From assembly GCA_963768025.1 (NCBI GenBank), contig CAVYGM010000034.1, forward strand, positions 1-44,515: a stretch of DNA of 44,515 nt. The letters run 5' to 3'. How positions within the stretch are numbered: position 1 is the stretch's first letter; each line of letters opens with the position of its first letter. The DNA is from CAVYGM01 sp963768025. GTDB lineage: Bacteria; Bacteroidota; Bacteroidia; Cytophagales; Spirosomataceae. The notes under the pieces are model-generated. The model saw nothing but the letters and a program-made list of their open reading frames with translations. It did no database searches and was not told where the DNA came from. Positions 26,319 to 35,187 of this stretch are shown piece by piece. The position numbers and the translations under genes were made by a program.

Positions 26319-26530
26319 GTGTGAAGTATGTTAAAATGTAGGGGTGAATATACGCCAAGCCGCCAGGGGAAAACCGTGCGTAAACTGTCAGGGGTTAATT
26401 CAGCTTGGAACAAAGCTCGGGAATAATAAAATGCGGGTAAATCCCCAAATATGGGGATAGGTGATCTTAAAGCCTCAATACTTATCCCTACTAGTGGGGA
26501 CAAATCCGACTGATAGGATAAATACGGATA

Positions 26531-27865
26531 CTAAGGGCCTACCAGCTTGATGTTGGCTATCTCATCGCCCAATTTTTTCCCCATGTCAACCGATATATCC
26601 TGGGTAAACTGGTAATGAATACCAGCGTAAACCCTTGAAACAGCCGCCTGTACCAGCAAGTCCGACAGTGTGGTGAATTGGCGGGCCGGCAAACCTCGCC
26701 AGGCATAGGCATTATCCGTCATCGGAATATCACCAAACTCCCGTATTAATACCTGAACAACGGGACCATAGTTGCTGATTAGCCCGGAGGGATACTCTGG
26801 ATAGGGTGGGTTGATTAGGTAGGATAGCCAGTTGGCATCTAGGTGTCGTCGGATGTAGGTAACAGGCCTGAGCAGATTGTACTGGTATTTTGCCCGGAAG
26901 GTATTTATCGGCCCATCCTTGAGGCCGATCCCGGTTTTGGCGTACACTGCCGCCGCCCGCCACAGATTTACATTCTGACCCTCTAGTACGCTTGTTACAA
27001 TTGACAAAATATGGTAGGGAGCCGGTACGCCTGTTCCTGTACCACCCGCGTCGGCCCACCAGTTTGCAATTGCTTTTTGCTCCGCTGTTAAGGTCTGACC
27101 AACGTCATACACTTCTTTCACCGCTTTGTAGAATGGAGAAGTCGGGTCTTCTGAATAGGGAAAAGGCAACGGCGGAGCCGTGGCAGTTAGGCTGTACGCC
27201 AGCAAAGGTCTTGAGTCCTTAAGATTTGCGGCAATCGGAGCCGCAAAGTTAGGTGCTGTAGGTGCCCAGGCCCAGGGCTCACTAAGCGGAGTGTAGCCCG
27301 TGCTGGCTAGCGTGAAGTTATCGGTCGTAGACCAGTCGAAAATAGCAGTGCCCACGGCGCGCCCAAAAGCTTGTGAGCGTTGCAGCACGTCCTCGGACGT
27401 AGTTAACCTGAATCGGTTATAATTAGCCATCTCCATCGAATCGATACTGGCTCGATTAGCCGTGTTCAAACTACCCAAAAACAGTTTGAACATACTGGCC
27501 AGGGCCGCGTTGGCAGAAGCCGACCATAGATAATCCTGAGACATGTTGGCTTGGGGCATAGCGGGCATCTGATAAAGCCATTTCGAAAAACTAGATGCGT
27601 TTTTAATGCCGGGTTGTACCGATTCGTAGAGGCCTACTCCAATGTAGGCAAAGGCTCTGTTTTGAATGAAAACAACCGGCTGGGGAGATACCGGCAATTG
27701 AAGGCTGGTCATGAATTTATACCAATTGTACACTACATCAGGACTCTCCTCTTGTGACTTCGGTAGCAAATGATCCGTTAATTGACAGCCTGAAAAAACA
27801 CTCAGTAACACGAGTACGACCCACCGCTTAGCACCAGATCCGTGCTTGATCATCAATCGTTTCAT
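26531..27865 (-). CDS. Vanadium-dependent haloperoxidase / PAP2-like lipoprotein with His-to-Leu change in the active site
   Basis: A 444-residue lipoprotein (lipobox LSVFSGC, Cys27) of the vanadium haloperoxidase/PAP2 superfamily. The vanadate/phosphate-binding residues are visible: K326 and R333 in KYQYNLLRPVTYIR, S360-G361 in PEYPSGLISNYG, R411 and H417 in SRVYAGIHYQF. Residue 362 is Leu (codon CTA at 26780-26782) where the family has the catalytic acid-base His of P-S-G-H. It therefore may not halogenate, may work as a phosphatase-like or structural protein, or the base may be wrong. AT-richer sequence and isolated position suggest accessory status. Confidence 0.88.
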   Translation of the reverse strand: MKRLMIKHGSGAKRWVVLVLLSVFSGCQLTDHLLPKSQEESPDVVYNWYKFMTSLQLPVSPQPVVFIQNRAFAYIGVGLYESVQPGIKNASSFSKWLYQMPAMPQANMSQDYLWSASANAALASMFKLFLGSLNTANRASIDSMEMANYNRFRLTTSEDVLQRSQAFGRAVGTAIFDWSTTDNFTLASTGYTPLSEPWAWAPTAPNFAAPIAANLKDSRPLLAYSLTATAPPLPFPYSEDPTSPFYKAVKEVYDVGQTLTAEQKAIANWWADAGGTGTGVPAPYHILSIVTSVLEGQNVNLWRAAAVYAKTGIGLKDGPINTFRAKYQYNLLRPVTYIRRHLDANWLSYLINPPYPEYPSGLISNYGPVVQVLIREFGDIPMTDNAYAWRGLPARQFTTLSDLLVQAAVSRVYAGIHYQFTQDISVDMGKKLGDEIANIKLVGP

Positions 27866-28610
27866 AGTTATTGAATTTAGAGGTTAAAAAATATCTGCCA
27901 TTAAAAATTACGCTTTGCACCTGAGCTTCTTGGTGTTCTATAACAAGTTGATGGTAAGGACGTACGCTTGGAGAGTATGGAATAAAGATACTAAGGAAAT
28001 GAATGCCCACATTGAAGTTTTTATTATTCGGTCATACTTTTTTTAAAATTGGTTACATATAAAAGATCATGGTTATAGAAGCCAGTAAACATTCTGTTTC
28101 AGAGGAAGATACAGTAAGGGTTAGGAGAAATGCGGCATGAAATAGGGACGAGCCGTCCCCTACTGTGTCAGGGCCTGACCTAGGCGTATTGAGCGCAATC
28201 TACCCGAATGTTCAGGTGGTGGTGTACCTGGATTCGGCGCGCCGAGCATCAGGCGATTGTAACACTAGGGTATATACGTTATTCGGTTTTACGGTCTAGT
28301 TTAGGGACCTAAATTACCAAGCAGAATTTGAGCAATGCCGCATGCGTCATTTTCATACTCAGTAGATGGGTTGACCATTTTCTAGGCTAACTGATTGCAA
28401 AAAGAACGCATTGGCCATAGGCAGCTTGCATCCTGACAGCCCCCATCGGCACACGAACTGGTTGAAGAAGTAAAAAAGAGCAAGCAGAAACAGGGCATTT
28501 TTCACAACCGGGATACTTTCGGACGTTTGATTCGAGACAATCCATTATTTACCCAAAATAGGAGTATCAAACCCCAACTATATCTAACTATCCCCACTCA
28601 ATCGCCCCCA
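27866..28610. other. Gene-poor region with a cluster of short palindromes
   Basis: No ORF here looks real. Within 100 bp there are four perfect palindromes or hairpins: GGGACG-agc-CGTCCC (28145-28159), TCAGGGCCTGA (28168-28178), CCTAGG (28179-28184) and TCGGCGCGCCGA (28234-28245). Short protein-like stretches occur (28190-28240, reading VLSAIYPNVQVVVYLDS; 28450-28560, reading HELVEEVKKSKQKQGIFHN), which may be debris of former genes. No family is recognised. Confidence 0.4.
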
Positions 28611-29540
28611 TCACTTCGTTCCCGACACCACGTACATCATAGCGCCACCCGCCGAGTGGTACTTCTGGGCGTTGATGTAGCGCTCCGTGCGTTCGCTCAG
28701 ATGGGCGTACTTCCGGACGTACCCTTCGTAAAAATCCAGGGAGTCCCCCCCCAGCGCCTTGAAATAATCGTAGTCGCTGTACTCGGTGGAGTTCCAGCGG
28801 TCGCCGAGGCGCCACTGCTTCATGGTGGCAATCTGCTCCTGAGTATCGTAGGGAGGATACATGGCAATGGCCTTGTCGGACAGCCGCACGTCGATGTTTT
28901 CGAAGCCTTCCTGCGCCAGCAGGCCGGGTACCAGGTCACCAAGGGAGTTATCGCCTTGCCCTAGCTTTTTCTTACCTCGTTCAAACAGCAGGGCGTACTT
29001 TACATGATCCAGGATTTCGTCCACAGGGTCGTTGCTCGAAATGGAGCTTCTGGTAAGACTCTGCACCAGGTTGTTGGGCTCCACGCACAGGATTGTGCCG
29101 CCGGGACGCAGCACGCGCTTCATTTCGGCAATTACCTCGGTAGGGTGCGGCACGTGGATCAGCAAGGTCTGGCAGGTCACCAGGTCAAAGGTATTGTCTT
29201 CGTAGGGCAGGTTATGGGCATCCCCTTTTTTCAGCTCGAACTCAGCACCCTTTTTCGCAAAATACTCGCGTAGCTCGCGGCTCCCCTTGGCCCACTTCTG
29301 ATCGCTATCCACCCCGCACACCCGCGTGGGCTTATCGTCCGAAAAGCCCAGGTAGTTGACCAGCAAACGGCTCCAATGACACTGCCCGCAGCCTACGTCG
29401 AGCATGGCATGGCACTCGTTCAGGCTCAGGCGCCGGGCCAGGAGTTTAAGAAAGCTTTCGTTCCACCAGAAATCACGATAGTCCCCAAAAAAATCCTCCG
29501 AATGCCCCTTCTGTTTCTTTTCCGACTTTTTATACTTCAC
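28611..29540 (-). CDS. Class I SAM-dependent methyltransferase
   Basis: A 309-residue methyltransferase. SAM-binding motif I is AMLDVGCGQCHWSRLLVN at about residues 45-62, the acidic ribose-binding residue is in VCGVDSDQKW, the motif II/III area is KKGDAHNLPYEDNTFDLVTC, and post-motif III is MKRVLRPGGTILCVEPNN. The C-terminal third (residues about 200-309) is an extra domain with many aromatic residues and a cap-like character. The substrate is unknown. The start MKYKKSEKKQKGHSED is Lys-rich. Confidence 0.88.
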   Translation of the reverse strand: MKYKKSEKKQKGHSEDFFGDYRDFWWNESFLKLLARRLSLNECHAMLDVGCGQCHWSRLLVNYLGFSDDKPTRVCGVDSDQKWAKGSRELREYFAKKGAEFELKKGDAHNLPYEDNTFDLVTCQTLLIHVPHPTEVIAEMKRVLRPGGTILCVEPNNLVQSLTRSSISSNDPVDEILDHVKYALLFERGKKKLGQGDNSLGDLVPGLLAQEGFENIDVRLSDKAIAMYPPYDTQEQIATMKQWRLGDRWNSTEYSDYDYFKALGGDSLDFYEGYVRKYAHLSERTERYINAQKYHSAGGAMMYVVSGTK

Positions 29541-29693
29541 GCGTATTGCAAGTTACTGTTTTAAAATTTTCTTTTCTCAAAGGTAAATAATCAGAACCCG
29601 AATCCGGTACCTTAGTATATTCAACCACCTTTTACCTCTATATAACAACAGTCTTTTTGTACCTGAGGTTTTATCATTTCATTCTTCCTTTTC

Positions 29694-30557
29694 ATGAAAA
29701 CAGCATTCATTTCTTTATTATTTCTCTTCGCAGGTACCCTTGCTTTTGCCCAAAAAAAAGCCGACCAAAAAGAGTGGAAACAGCTATTTAACGGCAAAGA
29801 CCTCACCGGCTGGGACGTCAAGATCCGGGGCTACGACCTGAACGATAACTTCGGTAATACATTCCGGGTGGAGGATGGCAAAATCGTAACGCGCTACGAT
29901 GCCTATGACGAATTTAAGCAGCGATACGGCCATATGTTTTACAAGGATAGCTACTCCTACTACCGCGTGGCGGTGGAGTACCGCTTTGTGGGCGAGCAGC
30001 CCGCCGGGGGCGAAGGCTGGGCCAAACGCAACAGCGGCATCATGGTCCACGGTCAGCCGGCGGCTTCTATGGGTAAAGATCAGGATTTTCCTATTTCGAT
30101 CGAGGTACAGCTCCTGGGCGGCCTCGACAAGGGGGACCGCACCACCTGCAACCTGTGTACACCGGGTACCAACGTGGTCTATAATGGCAAACTTGACACG
30201 CGGCACTGCATCACTTCCACTTCCAAAACGTATAACGGCGACCAGTGGGTACGGGCCGAAGTACTGGTGCTGGGGGACTCCCTGATTCAACATTTTGTGA
30301 ATGGGGAGATGGTGCTGGATTACAATAAACCGCAGATAGGTGGCGGCAACGTCAGCAGTTTTAATCCAGCCCAGAAGCCCGACGGCAAGCTCCTTACGGA
30401 AGGCTCCATTTCCCTGCAAAGCGAGAGCCACCCGGTGGAGTTCCGCAAGGTGGAGATCCTGGATCTGAAAGGGTGCATGGATCCCAAGGCTACTAATTTC
30501 AAGTCGTACTTTGTGAAAGCCGATAATTCGCTTTGCGACTACAAAAAGAAAAAGTAG
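29694..30557 (+). CDS. DUF1080 (3-keto-disaccharide hydrolase) domain-containing secreted protein
   Basis: A 287-residue secreted protein with a signal peptide (MKTAFISLLFLFAGTLAFAQ) and a concanavalin-like DUF1080 domain: WKQLFNGKDLTGWDVKIRG, EDGKIVTRYDAYDEFKQRYG, AKRNSGIMVHGQP, FPISIEVQLLGG, GSISLQSESHPVEFRKVEIL. Members of this family hydrolyse 3-keto-glucosides. The C-terminus GCMDPKATNFKSYFVKADNS resembles the short Cys-bounded GC-x-D-P-x-A-x-N motif common at the ends of exported Bacteroidota proteins. It is a monocistronic gene with a long bidirectional terminator. Confidence 0.92.
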   Translation: MKTAFISLLFLFAGTLAFAQKKADQKEWKQLFNGKDLTGWDVKIRGYDLNDNFGNTFRVEDGKIVTRYDAYDEFKQRYGHMFYKDSYSYYRVAVEYRFVGEQPAGGEGWAKRNSGIMVHGQPAASMGKDQDFPISIEVQLLGGLDKGDRTTCNLCTPGTNVVYNGKLDTRHCITSTSKTYNGDQWVRAEVLVLGDSLIQHFVNGEMVLDYNKPQIGGGNVSSFNPAQKPDGKLLTEGSISLQSESHPVEFRKVEILDLKGCMDPKATNFKSYFVKADNSLCDYKKKK

Positions 30558-30572
30558 GAACAACTCGACAGG

Positions 30573-30610
30573 AAACGCACCTACCTTTTTTCGAAAAAGT
30601 AGGTGCGTTT
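30573..30610. terminator. Bidirectional terminator between DUF1080 and DUF3267 genes
   Basis: AAACGCACCTAC / GTAGGTGCGTTT stem continued by TTTTT/AAAAA pairs up to a 3-nt loop, with one bulged C. The DUF3267 stop codon (30581-30583) lies inside the left arm. Confidence 0.85.
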
Positions 30611-31243
30611 TTCGTCCAGATCATCGTAGGTGTACATGGCCCGGTGGCGGTTTTTCCAGGCGTGTTTGAGTAGCAGAAAGTCCCCCGCGCAGCCCAGGGT
30701 ATGGATCAGAAGGGTAAACCTCCACAGGTAGGTAAGGCCGGGGATTAGCATCAGCAGCAGGGAAAGCATACACGTAATGATAACGAACGGCATGGCCGCC
30801 ACGAGGGCATTTTCGCGCAGGGTCATCACGAACCGTTGCGAATACGCATACACCATCAGGCCTTTCGACGAATAGCCAAAGCCGACCTTCGGTGCTCCCA
30901 AAAGCTTGAAAAACAGCGCGTGAATGGATTCGTGCAACGGCAGCCAAAAAACAACGAATACCACCAAAGTCAGCAAAAGTTGCCAGCCGGGTGCCAGGAT
31001 CTCCTGGCCGGTAGGAGCCGTAAAGAAGGCTGAGCCAATAAGATAACCAAAGCCAGCCCCGATGCCGGCCAGCAGAACGGTCAATAGGACCCCCGGTGTC
31101 TTTACTGCTTTTGCTTTGGCGGTGGTGTAGGTCTTCACACCGGCCTCCCGGATAAGAAACTGCGCCATTTCGTCAATGGTGAACGACTCTACCAGGTGGT
31201 AGTCGTCCGATTGGTGTAGCGTATCAACGGTAGGTCGTAGCAT
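30581..31243 (-). CDS. DUF3267 domain-containing membrane protein (putative zincin)
   Basis: A 220-residue membrane protein with about four hydrophobic segments (VLLTVLLAGIGAGFGYLIGS; LLLTLVVFVVFWLPLHESIH; ALVAAMPFVIITCMLSLLLM). The H-E-S-I-H zinc motif sits in PLHESIHALFFKLLGAPKVG at about residues 102-121, typical of DUF3267, a family related to site-2-type membrane metalloproteases. The further HTLGCAGDFLLLKH segment fits the conserved C-terminal helix. The substrate is unknown. Confidence 0.85.
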   Translation of the reverse strand: MLRPTVDTLHQSDDYHLVESFTIDEMAQFLIREAGVKTYTTAKAKAVKTPGVLLTVLLAGIGAGFGYLIGSAFFTAPTGQEILAPGWQLLLTLVVFVVFWLPLHESIHALFFKLLGAPKVGFGYSSKGLMVYAYSQRFVMTLRENALVAAMPFVIITCMLSLLLMLIPGLTYLWRFTLLIHTLGCAGDFLLLKHAWKNRHRAMYTYDDLDEKRTYFFEKR

Positions 31244-31362
31244 CGGGGTAGTTTGTTGTCTTTAAAAATACAAACTTATTGCAAAAATGCGGGGATGATC
31301 GTCTGATTTTGTAGTTGTATCGTAGGTACTGATATCATACCCTTCATCATTGAGCCGTAGCT

Positions 31363-32899
31363 ATGGTTTTTTTTCCGTATTTGAGAAATCTACCTGCACA
31401 TCAACCCAAGCTATGGCTTACCCTGGCAGGAATCACCGTCGCCTGTTTTTTCGGTGATCCGGCGACGAGGTTGCTGGCTCAGTCAGGTACCTTCTATCCG
31501 TCGGCCGAGCTGGGGGGCTTCGCATCTACCAGTTCACGGACGCCGTTCTGGCTGCGGGCCAACCAATGGGGCCGGGTACCCCTGGTGTCACCCGCCGGAT
31601 TTGTAAGGCTGGGCCTGCGCTACCAGTCGCCCGGTATGCGGCCCGACAGTGCCCTTCCCCCACCACCGGTACACTGGGAGTTTGGGACAGAGGCAGTGCG
31701 AACCATCGGACAGGAAAACCGCCTGCTATTGCCTGAAGTATACGCAAAAATTCATTGGAAAAAATGGGAGTTGATGGCTGGCCGCGAGCGCGAACTGATC
31801 GGAATTGTGGACTCTACCCTTTCCTCGGGGTCTTACTCATGGTCAGGTAATGCCCTTCCGATCCCCAAAATAAGGCTTGGATTGATCGAGTATGTCCCCT
31901 TGGGTTTTCTCAAAAATTTTATCTCAATAAAGGGCAGTTTTGTCCATGGCTGGTTCAACGATCCCTATATTCAGGGTGCTTATTTGCATCAGAAGACCCT
32001 CTATGGGCGTTTTGGCAAACCCGAAGCCAATGTACACGTGCAGCTGGGGCTGGTACACAATGCCACCTGGGGAGGCAGGGCCGACTACCTTAAGGACAAT
32101 CTGGTAGCCGTAAATGGGAAGTTGACCACCCGTTTTGGAGATTACCTGACGGGCGTGATCCTGGCCCGGATTCCCCGGGACCGGGCCAATTCGCGCTTTA
32201 CGGTATTTGATGGAACCAATCGGGTTGGAAACCACGTAGGGCATTACGACCTGGCCGTGGACTGGAAGCTTAGGGACACAAAATTCCTGTTTTATAGGCA
32301 ACATCCCTTCGAGGATGCCTCAGGGTTGCAACTTCAAAACCTCCCCGATGGATTGTACGGAATAAGTGTACGCAGGAATAAACTACCTACTGCCATTTTT
32401 GCCTGGAAGGGAATACTGGTTGAATTTCTCTCCACTAGGGACCAGTCGGGCAGTGCCTTTGACCTGACTGGAAGTCGCTTCAAAGGCCTGGACAACTACT
32501 TCAACCACGCCCAGTACCGACAAGGCTGGTCGTACCTCAGCCGGGGGATCGGAACGCCCTTTATTCCACCCCGCCCGGAGGTAAGGCCTACGATCGCTCA
32601 AACGCTTCGAGTATTTTCCTACCAACCAAACATTGTTGTATCATGTAGGCCTGGAAGGAGTACTTGTACAGAAGATTCACGTGATTACAAAGCTTTCGTA
32701 TAGCCTCAACGGGGGGACAATCAATGCTCCCTTTCCTTCTACTTATCGTCAATTTTCTTCTCTTCTTTCTTTGGATGCCCCCCTGCTGCGTTGGTACCAT
32801 ACCCGCCTGAACGTGCAGCTCTCCTACGACAAAGGGGCACTGTATCCCGAATCTCTGGGTGGCTACCTGGGTATCAGGTCTGATTTCAGAAAAAATTGA
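31363..32899 (+). CDS. Capsule assembly Wzi family outer-membrane protein; C-terminal frameshift
   Basis: A beta-barrel of the Wzi family that anchors or exports surface polysaccharide. The family start is clear: GTFYPSAELGGFASTSSRTP and FWLRANQWGRVP, preceded by a signal-like segment. The middle contains repeated barrel strands (PKIRLGLIEYVPLGFLKNFI; QLGLVHNATWGGRADYL). The main frame ends at 32703 with an unlikely tail, while a second frame from about 32600 gives FEYFPTNQTLLYHVGLEGVL ... YPESLGGYLGIRSDFRKN, ending at 32899. I take the real gene to be about 510 residues with a single-base indel between 32575 and 32640. Confidence 0.85.
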
Positions 32900-32900
32900 A

Positions 32901-32950
32901 GGGAGTAGTAATGCCGGTTGATTTCTCCCCAGCCCTACTACTCCCTTTTT
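32901..32950 (+). terminator. Rho-independent terminator after the Wzi gene
   Basis: Perfect 10-bp stem GGGAGTAGTA / TACTACTCCC with a 25-nt loop, followed by T5. Confidence 0.75.
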
Positions 32951-32971
32951 CTTGAATAGCTTACTACAAGC

Positions 32972-34279
32972 TTACAACCTCACTATCTCCGCCCCGATGG
33001 CGTTGAGGCGCGTATCAATGCGCTGGTAGCCGCGGTCTATCTGTTCGATGTTGTCAATGATACTCACCCCCCGGCCCGACATAGCGGCAATGAGCAGCGC
33101 TACACCCGCCCGGATATCGGGCGAAGTCATGCGGATACCCCGTAGCTGGGTCGTACGGTTCAAGCCTATAACCGTAGCCCGATGGGGGTCACACAGGATG
33201 ATCTGGGCTCCCATCTCGATGAGTTTATCCACAAAAAACAGGCGACTCTCGAACATTTTCTGGTGAATAAGGACCGTCCCCTGCGCCTGAATAGCCGTCA
33301 CTAGCACAATACTCAGCAGGTCGGGCGTGAAACCCGGCCAGGGCGCATCGGCCACGGTGAGGGTAGAGCCATCGAGGTAGCTATCAATCCGGTAGTGCTC
33401 CTGGGCAGGCACAAAAATATCGTCGCCCCTTATTTCCAGATCGATACCCAGTCGCTTGAACACATCCGGAATCACGCCCAGCATAGGTACCTGGCAATTC
33501 TTGATGGTAATCTCGGACTGTGTCATCGCCGCCAGACCAATAAAGCTCCCGATTTCGATCATGTCGGGTAGCATCGTGTGCTCGGTACCGTGCAGTTGTT
33601 CCACCCCTTCAATGGTAAGCAGGTTGGAACCCACGCCCGATATTTTGGCGCCCATGCGGTTGAGCATCAGGCAGAGTTGCTGGAGGTAAGGCTCGCAGGC
33701 TGCATTGTAAATGGTGGTGGTTCCCTCGGCCATTACGGCCGCCATGAGTACATTGGCCGTGCCGGTTACGGAGGCCTCATCCAGGAGCATATAGGTCCCT
33801 TTCAGGTTTTTGGCGTCTACCCGGTAAAACCCTCCGTCTTCCTGATCGAAGCTAAACTCTGCTCCTAACTTTTCGAAGCCCAGGAAATGGGTATCCAGAC
33901 GGCGGCGGCCTATTTTATCACCGCCGGGCCGGGGTATACGGCCCTTTCTGAAGCGCGCCAGCATGGGCCCCAGCAGCATCACCGAACCGCGCAGCGCGGC
34001 CGCTTTTTGCTTAAACGCCTCCGTTTCCATGTAGTCGGTGTTGACATCACAGGCTTCAAAACGGATAGTGTCTTCACCCAGCCTTGTTTGCCGTACCCCC
34101 AAATCACCCAGCAGATCAATAAGATGATTGACATCGCGGATGGAAGGTATATTATGAATCGTGACGGGCTCCGAAGTAAGCAGTACGGCACACAGAATCT
34201 GGAGCGCTTCGTTTTTGGCCCCTTGGGGTATAATGTCGCCTTTCAGGTGGCGGCCACCTGTTATTTTGAATGAAGCCAT
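32972..34279 (-). CDS. murA: UDP-N-acetylglucosamine 1-carboxyvinyltransferase (Asp-type)
   Basis: A 435-residue MurA catalysing the first committed step of peptidoglycan synthesis, transfer of enolpyruvate from PEP to UDP-GlcNAc. Family motifs are GGRHLKGDIIPQGAKNEALQ, DEASVTGTANVLMAAVMAEG, DMIEIGSFIGLAAM and SPDIRAGVALLIAA. In the mobile catalytic loop, where E. coli has Cys115, this protein has Asp121 (RPGGDKIGRRRLD). Asp-type MurAs are active but are not alkylated by fosfomycin, so intrinsic resistance is expected. It lies 39 bp downstream of the DUF4290 gene, a pair I regard as conserved in Bacteroidota. Confidence 0.97.
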   Translation of the reverse strand: MASFKITGGRHLKGDIIPQGAKNEALQILCAVLLTSEPVTIHNIPSIRDVNHLIDLLGDLGVRQTRLGEDTIRFEACDVNTDYMETEAFKQKAAALRGSVMLLGPMLARFRKGRIPRPGGDKIGRRRLDTHFLGFEKLGAEFSFDQEDGGFYRVDAKNLKGTYMLLDEASVTGTANVLMAAVMAEGTTTIYNAACEPYLQQLCLMLNRMGAKISGVGSNLLTIEGVEQLHGTEHTMLPDMIEIGSFIGLAAMTQSEITIKNCQVPMLGVIPDVFKRLGIDLEIRGDDIFVPAQEHYRIDSYLDGSTLTVADAPWPGFTPDLLSIVLVTAIQAQGTVLIHQKMFESRLFFVDKLIEMGAQIILCDPHRATVIGLNRTTQLRGIRMTSPDIRAGVALLIAAMSGRGVSIIDNIEQIDRGYQRIDTRLNAIGAEIVRL

Positions 34280-34318
34280 AGCAGGACTTGAAGTAATGGA
34301 AAAATAAGGAAATGCGTG

Positions 34319-35038
34319 TTATTTCCTTCTGTTACGGTTATTGTTTGGATTGGTGTTGTTGCGGTTGGGGTACTTGTTGGTATGCCGGGCGCGGGTATTC
34401 CCATTTGTGGTGGAATGGCTCGTATTTTTGGCGCGGTCATTATTGAAATTCGTTTGCGCCTTATAGCCGGTAACGGTGTTGCCCTTGCTCCGATCCTGGT
34501 TGCTGTTCCGGTCCTTGGGAGAGGCCTCTATGGGTCCATGCTGCCGAATATACTCAATCTCCGGCTTCAAATTTCCATCCGACAGTTCTTCCAAATGTTC
34601 CAGGAGCACCACATCTTCCGGATTATCCCGATTCCAGGCATTATAGAACGACCGCATCAGGCGGTACAGGTAGGAAACAAATGCCAGCCGGTCGTCCGCG
34701 TCTTCGGTTTCGATGGCCTTTTCTACCAAAAGCTCGATATTCTTGCCGTAGTGGTGGTAGTTGAGCTTGTGCTGGTTGTAGGTGACGGTCTGAGGTTTTT
34801 TTCCAAGCAGTTCTTTGGAAGGAGGAGGATACGGACTGTCTACTTCCAGGTCAAAGTCTGACATGATATACAGGTCGTCCCATAACTTATTGTAGTAATC
34901 CTGGTTATCTCTCATGTTTGGGTGGATCTGACGCATCAGTTCCACCAGTATGTGCGCGTAGAGAGTGCGCTTCGCTGGATCTTGTATCGTCACAATGTGA
35001 TCAGCGAGTTTTTGTACGTTGCTACCGTATTCTTTCAA
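34319..35038 (-). CDS. DUF4290 domain-containing protein
   Basis: A 239-residue cytosolic protein. The DUF4290 domain covers residues 1-175 (KEYGSNVQKLADHIVTIQDP, AHILVELMRQIHPNMRDNQD, FDLEVDSPYPPP, YGKNIELLVEKAIETED). The last 60 residues are a low-complexity Asn/Arg/Thr tail (NKYPNRNNTNPNNNRNRRK), certainly disordered and basic, perhaps RNA- or membrane-binding. Function is unknown; the tight link to murA suggests a cell-wall role. A -7-like element (TAATTTTG on the minus strand at 35063-35070) lies 25 bp upstream of the ATG. Confidence 0.9.
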   Translation of the reverse strand: MKEYGSNVQKLADHIVTIQDPAKRTLYAHILVELMRQIHPNMRDNQDYYNKLWDDLYIMSDFDLEVDSPYPPPSKELLGKKPQTVTYNQHKLNYHHYGKNIELLVEKAIETEDADDRLAFVSYLYRLMRSFYNAWNRDNPEDVVLLEHLEELSDGNLKPEIEYIRQHGPIEASPKDRNSNQDRSKGNTVTGYKAQTNFNNDRAKNTSHSTTNGNTRARHTNKYPNRNNTNPNNNRNRRK

Positions 35039-35062
35039 GAGCTTGAAAATTTATAAGAATGA

Positions 35063-35070
35063 CAAAATTA
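35063..35070 (-). promoter_or_regulatory. Putative -7 element for DUF4290-murA
   Basis: Minus-strand TAATTTTG matches TAnnTTTG, 25 bp before the ATG. A TTTG lies upstream, but at about 14 bp rather than 19, so the -33 box is weak. Confidence 0.4.
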
Positions 35071-35187
35071 AGAAGTTTTTATTACAAATAAGATCATAGC
35101 CTCCAATGGCTTTATATACTCGGGTTTCATTATTTTTGCAAACTTTTACCAGCATACTCACCAGGTACCCTTTCTGACTTACCCCCC

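Noticed and set aside
27828..28010. 60-codon minus-strand ORF overlapping the haloperoxidase start
   Set aside because: Shares sequence with the start of the lipoprotein gene in another frame, and has no domain and no ribosome-binding context.
33225..33233. Perfect DnaA box (TTATCCACA) inside murA
   Set aside because: A single copy inside a coding region, with no AT-rich unwinding region or further boxes; not an origin.
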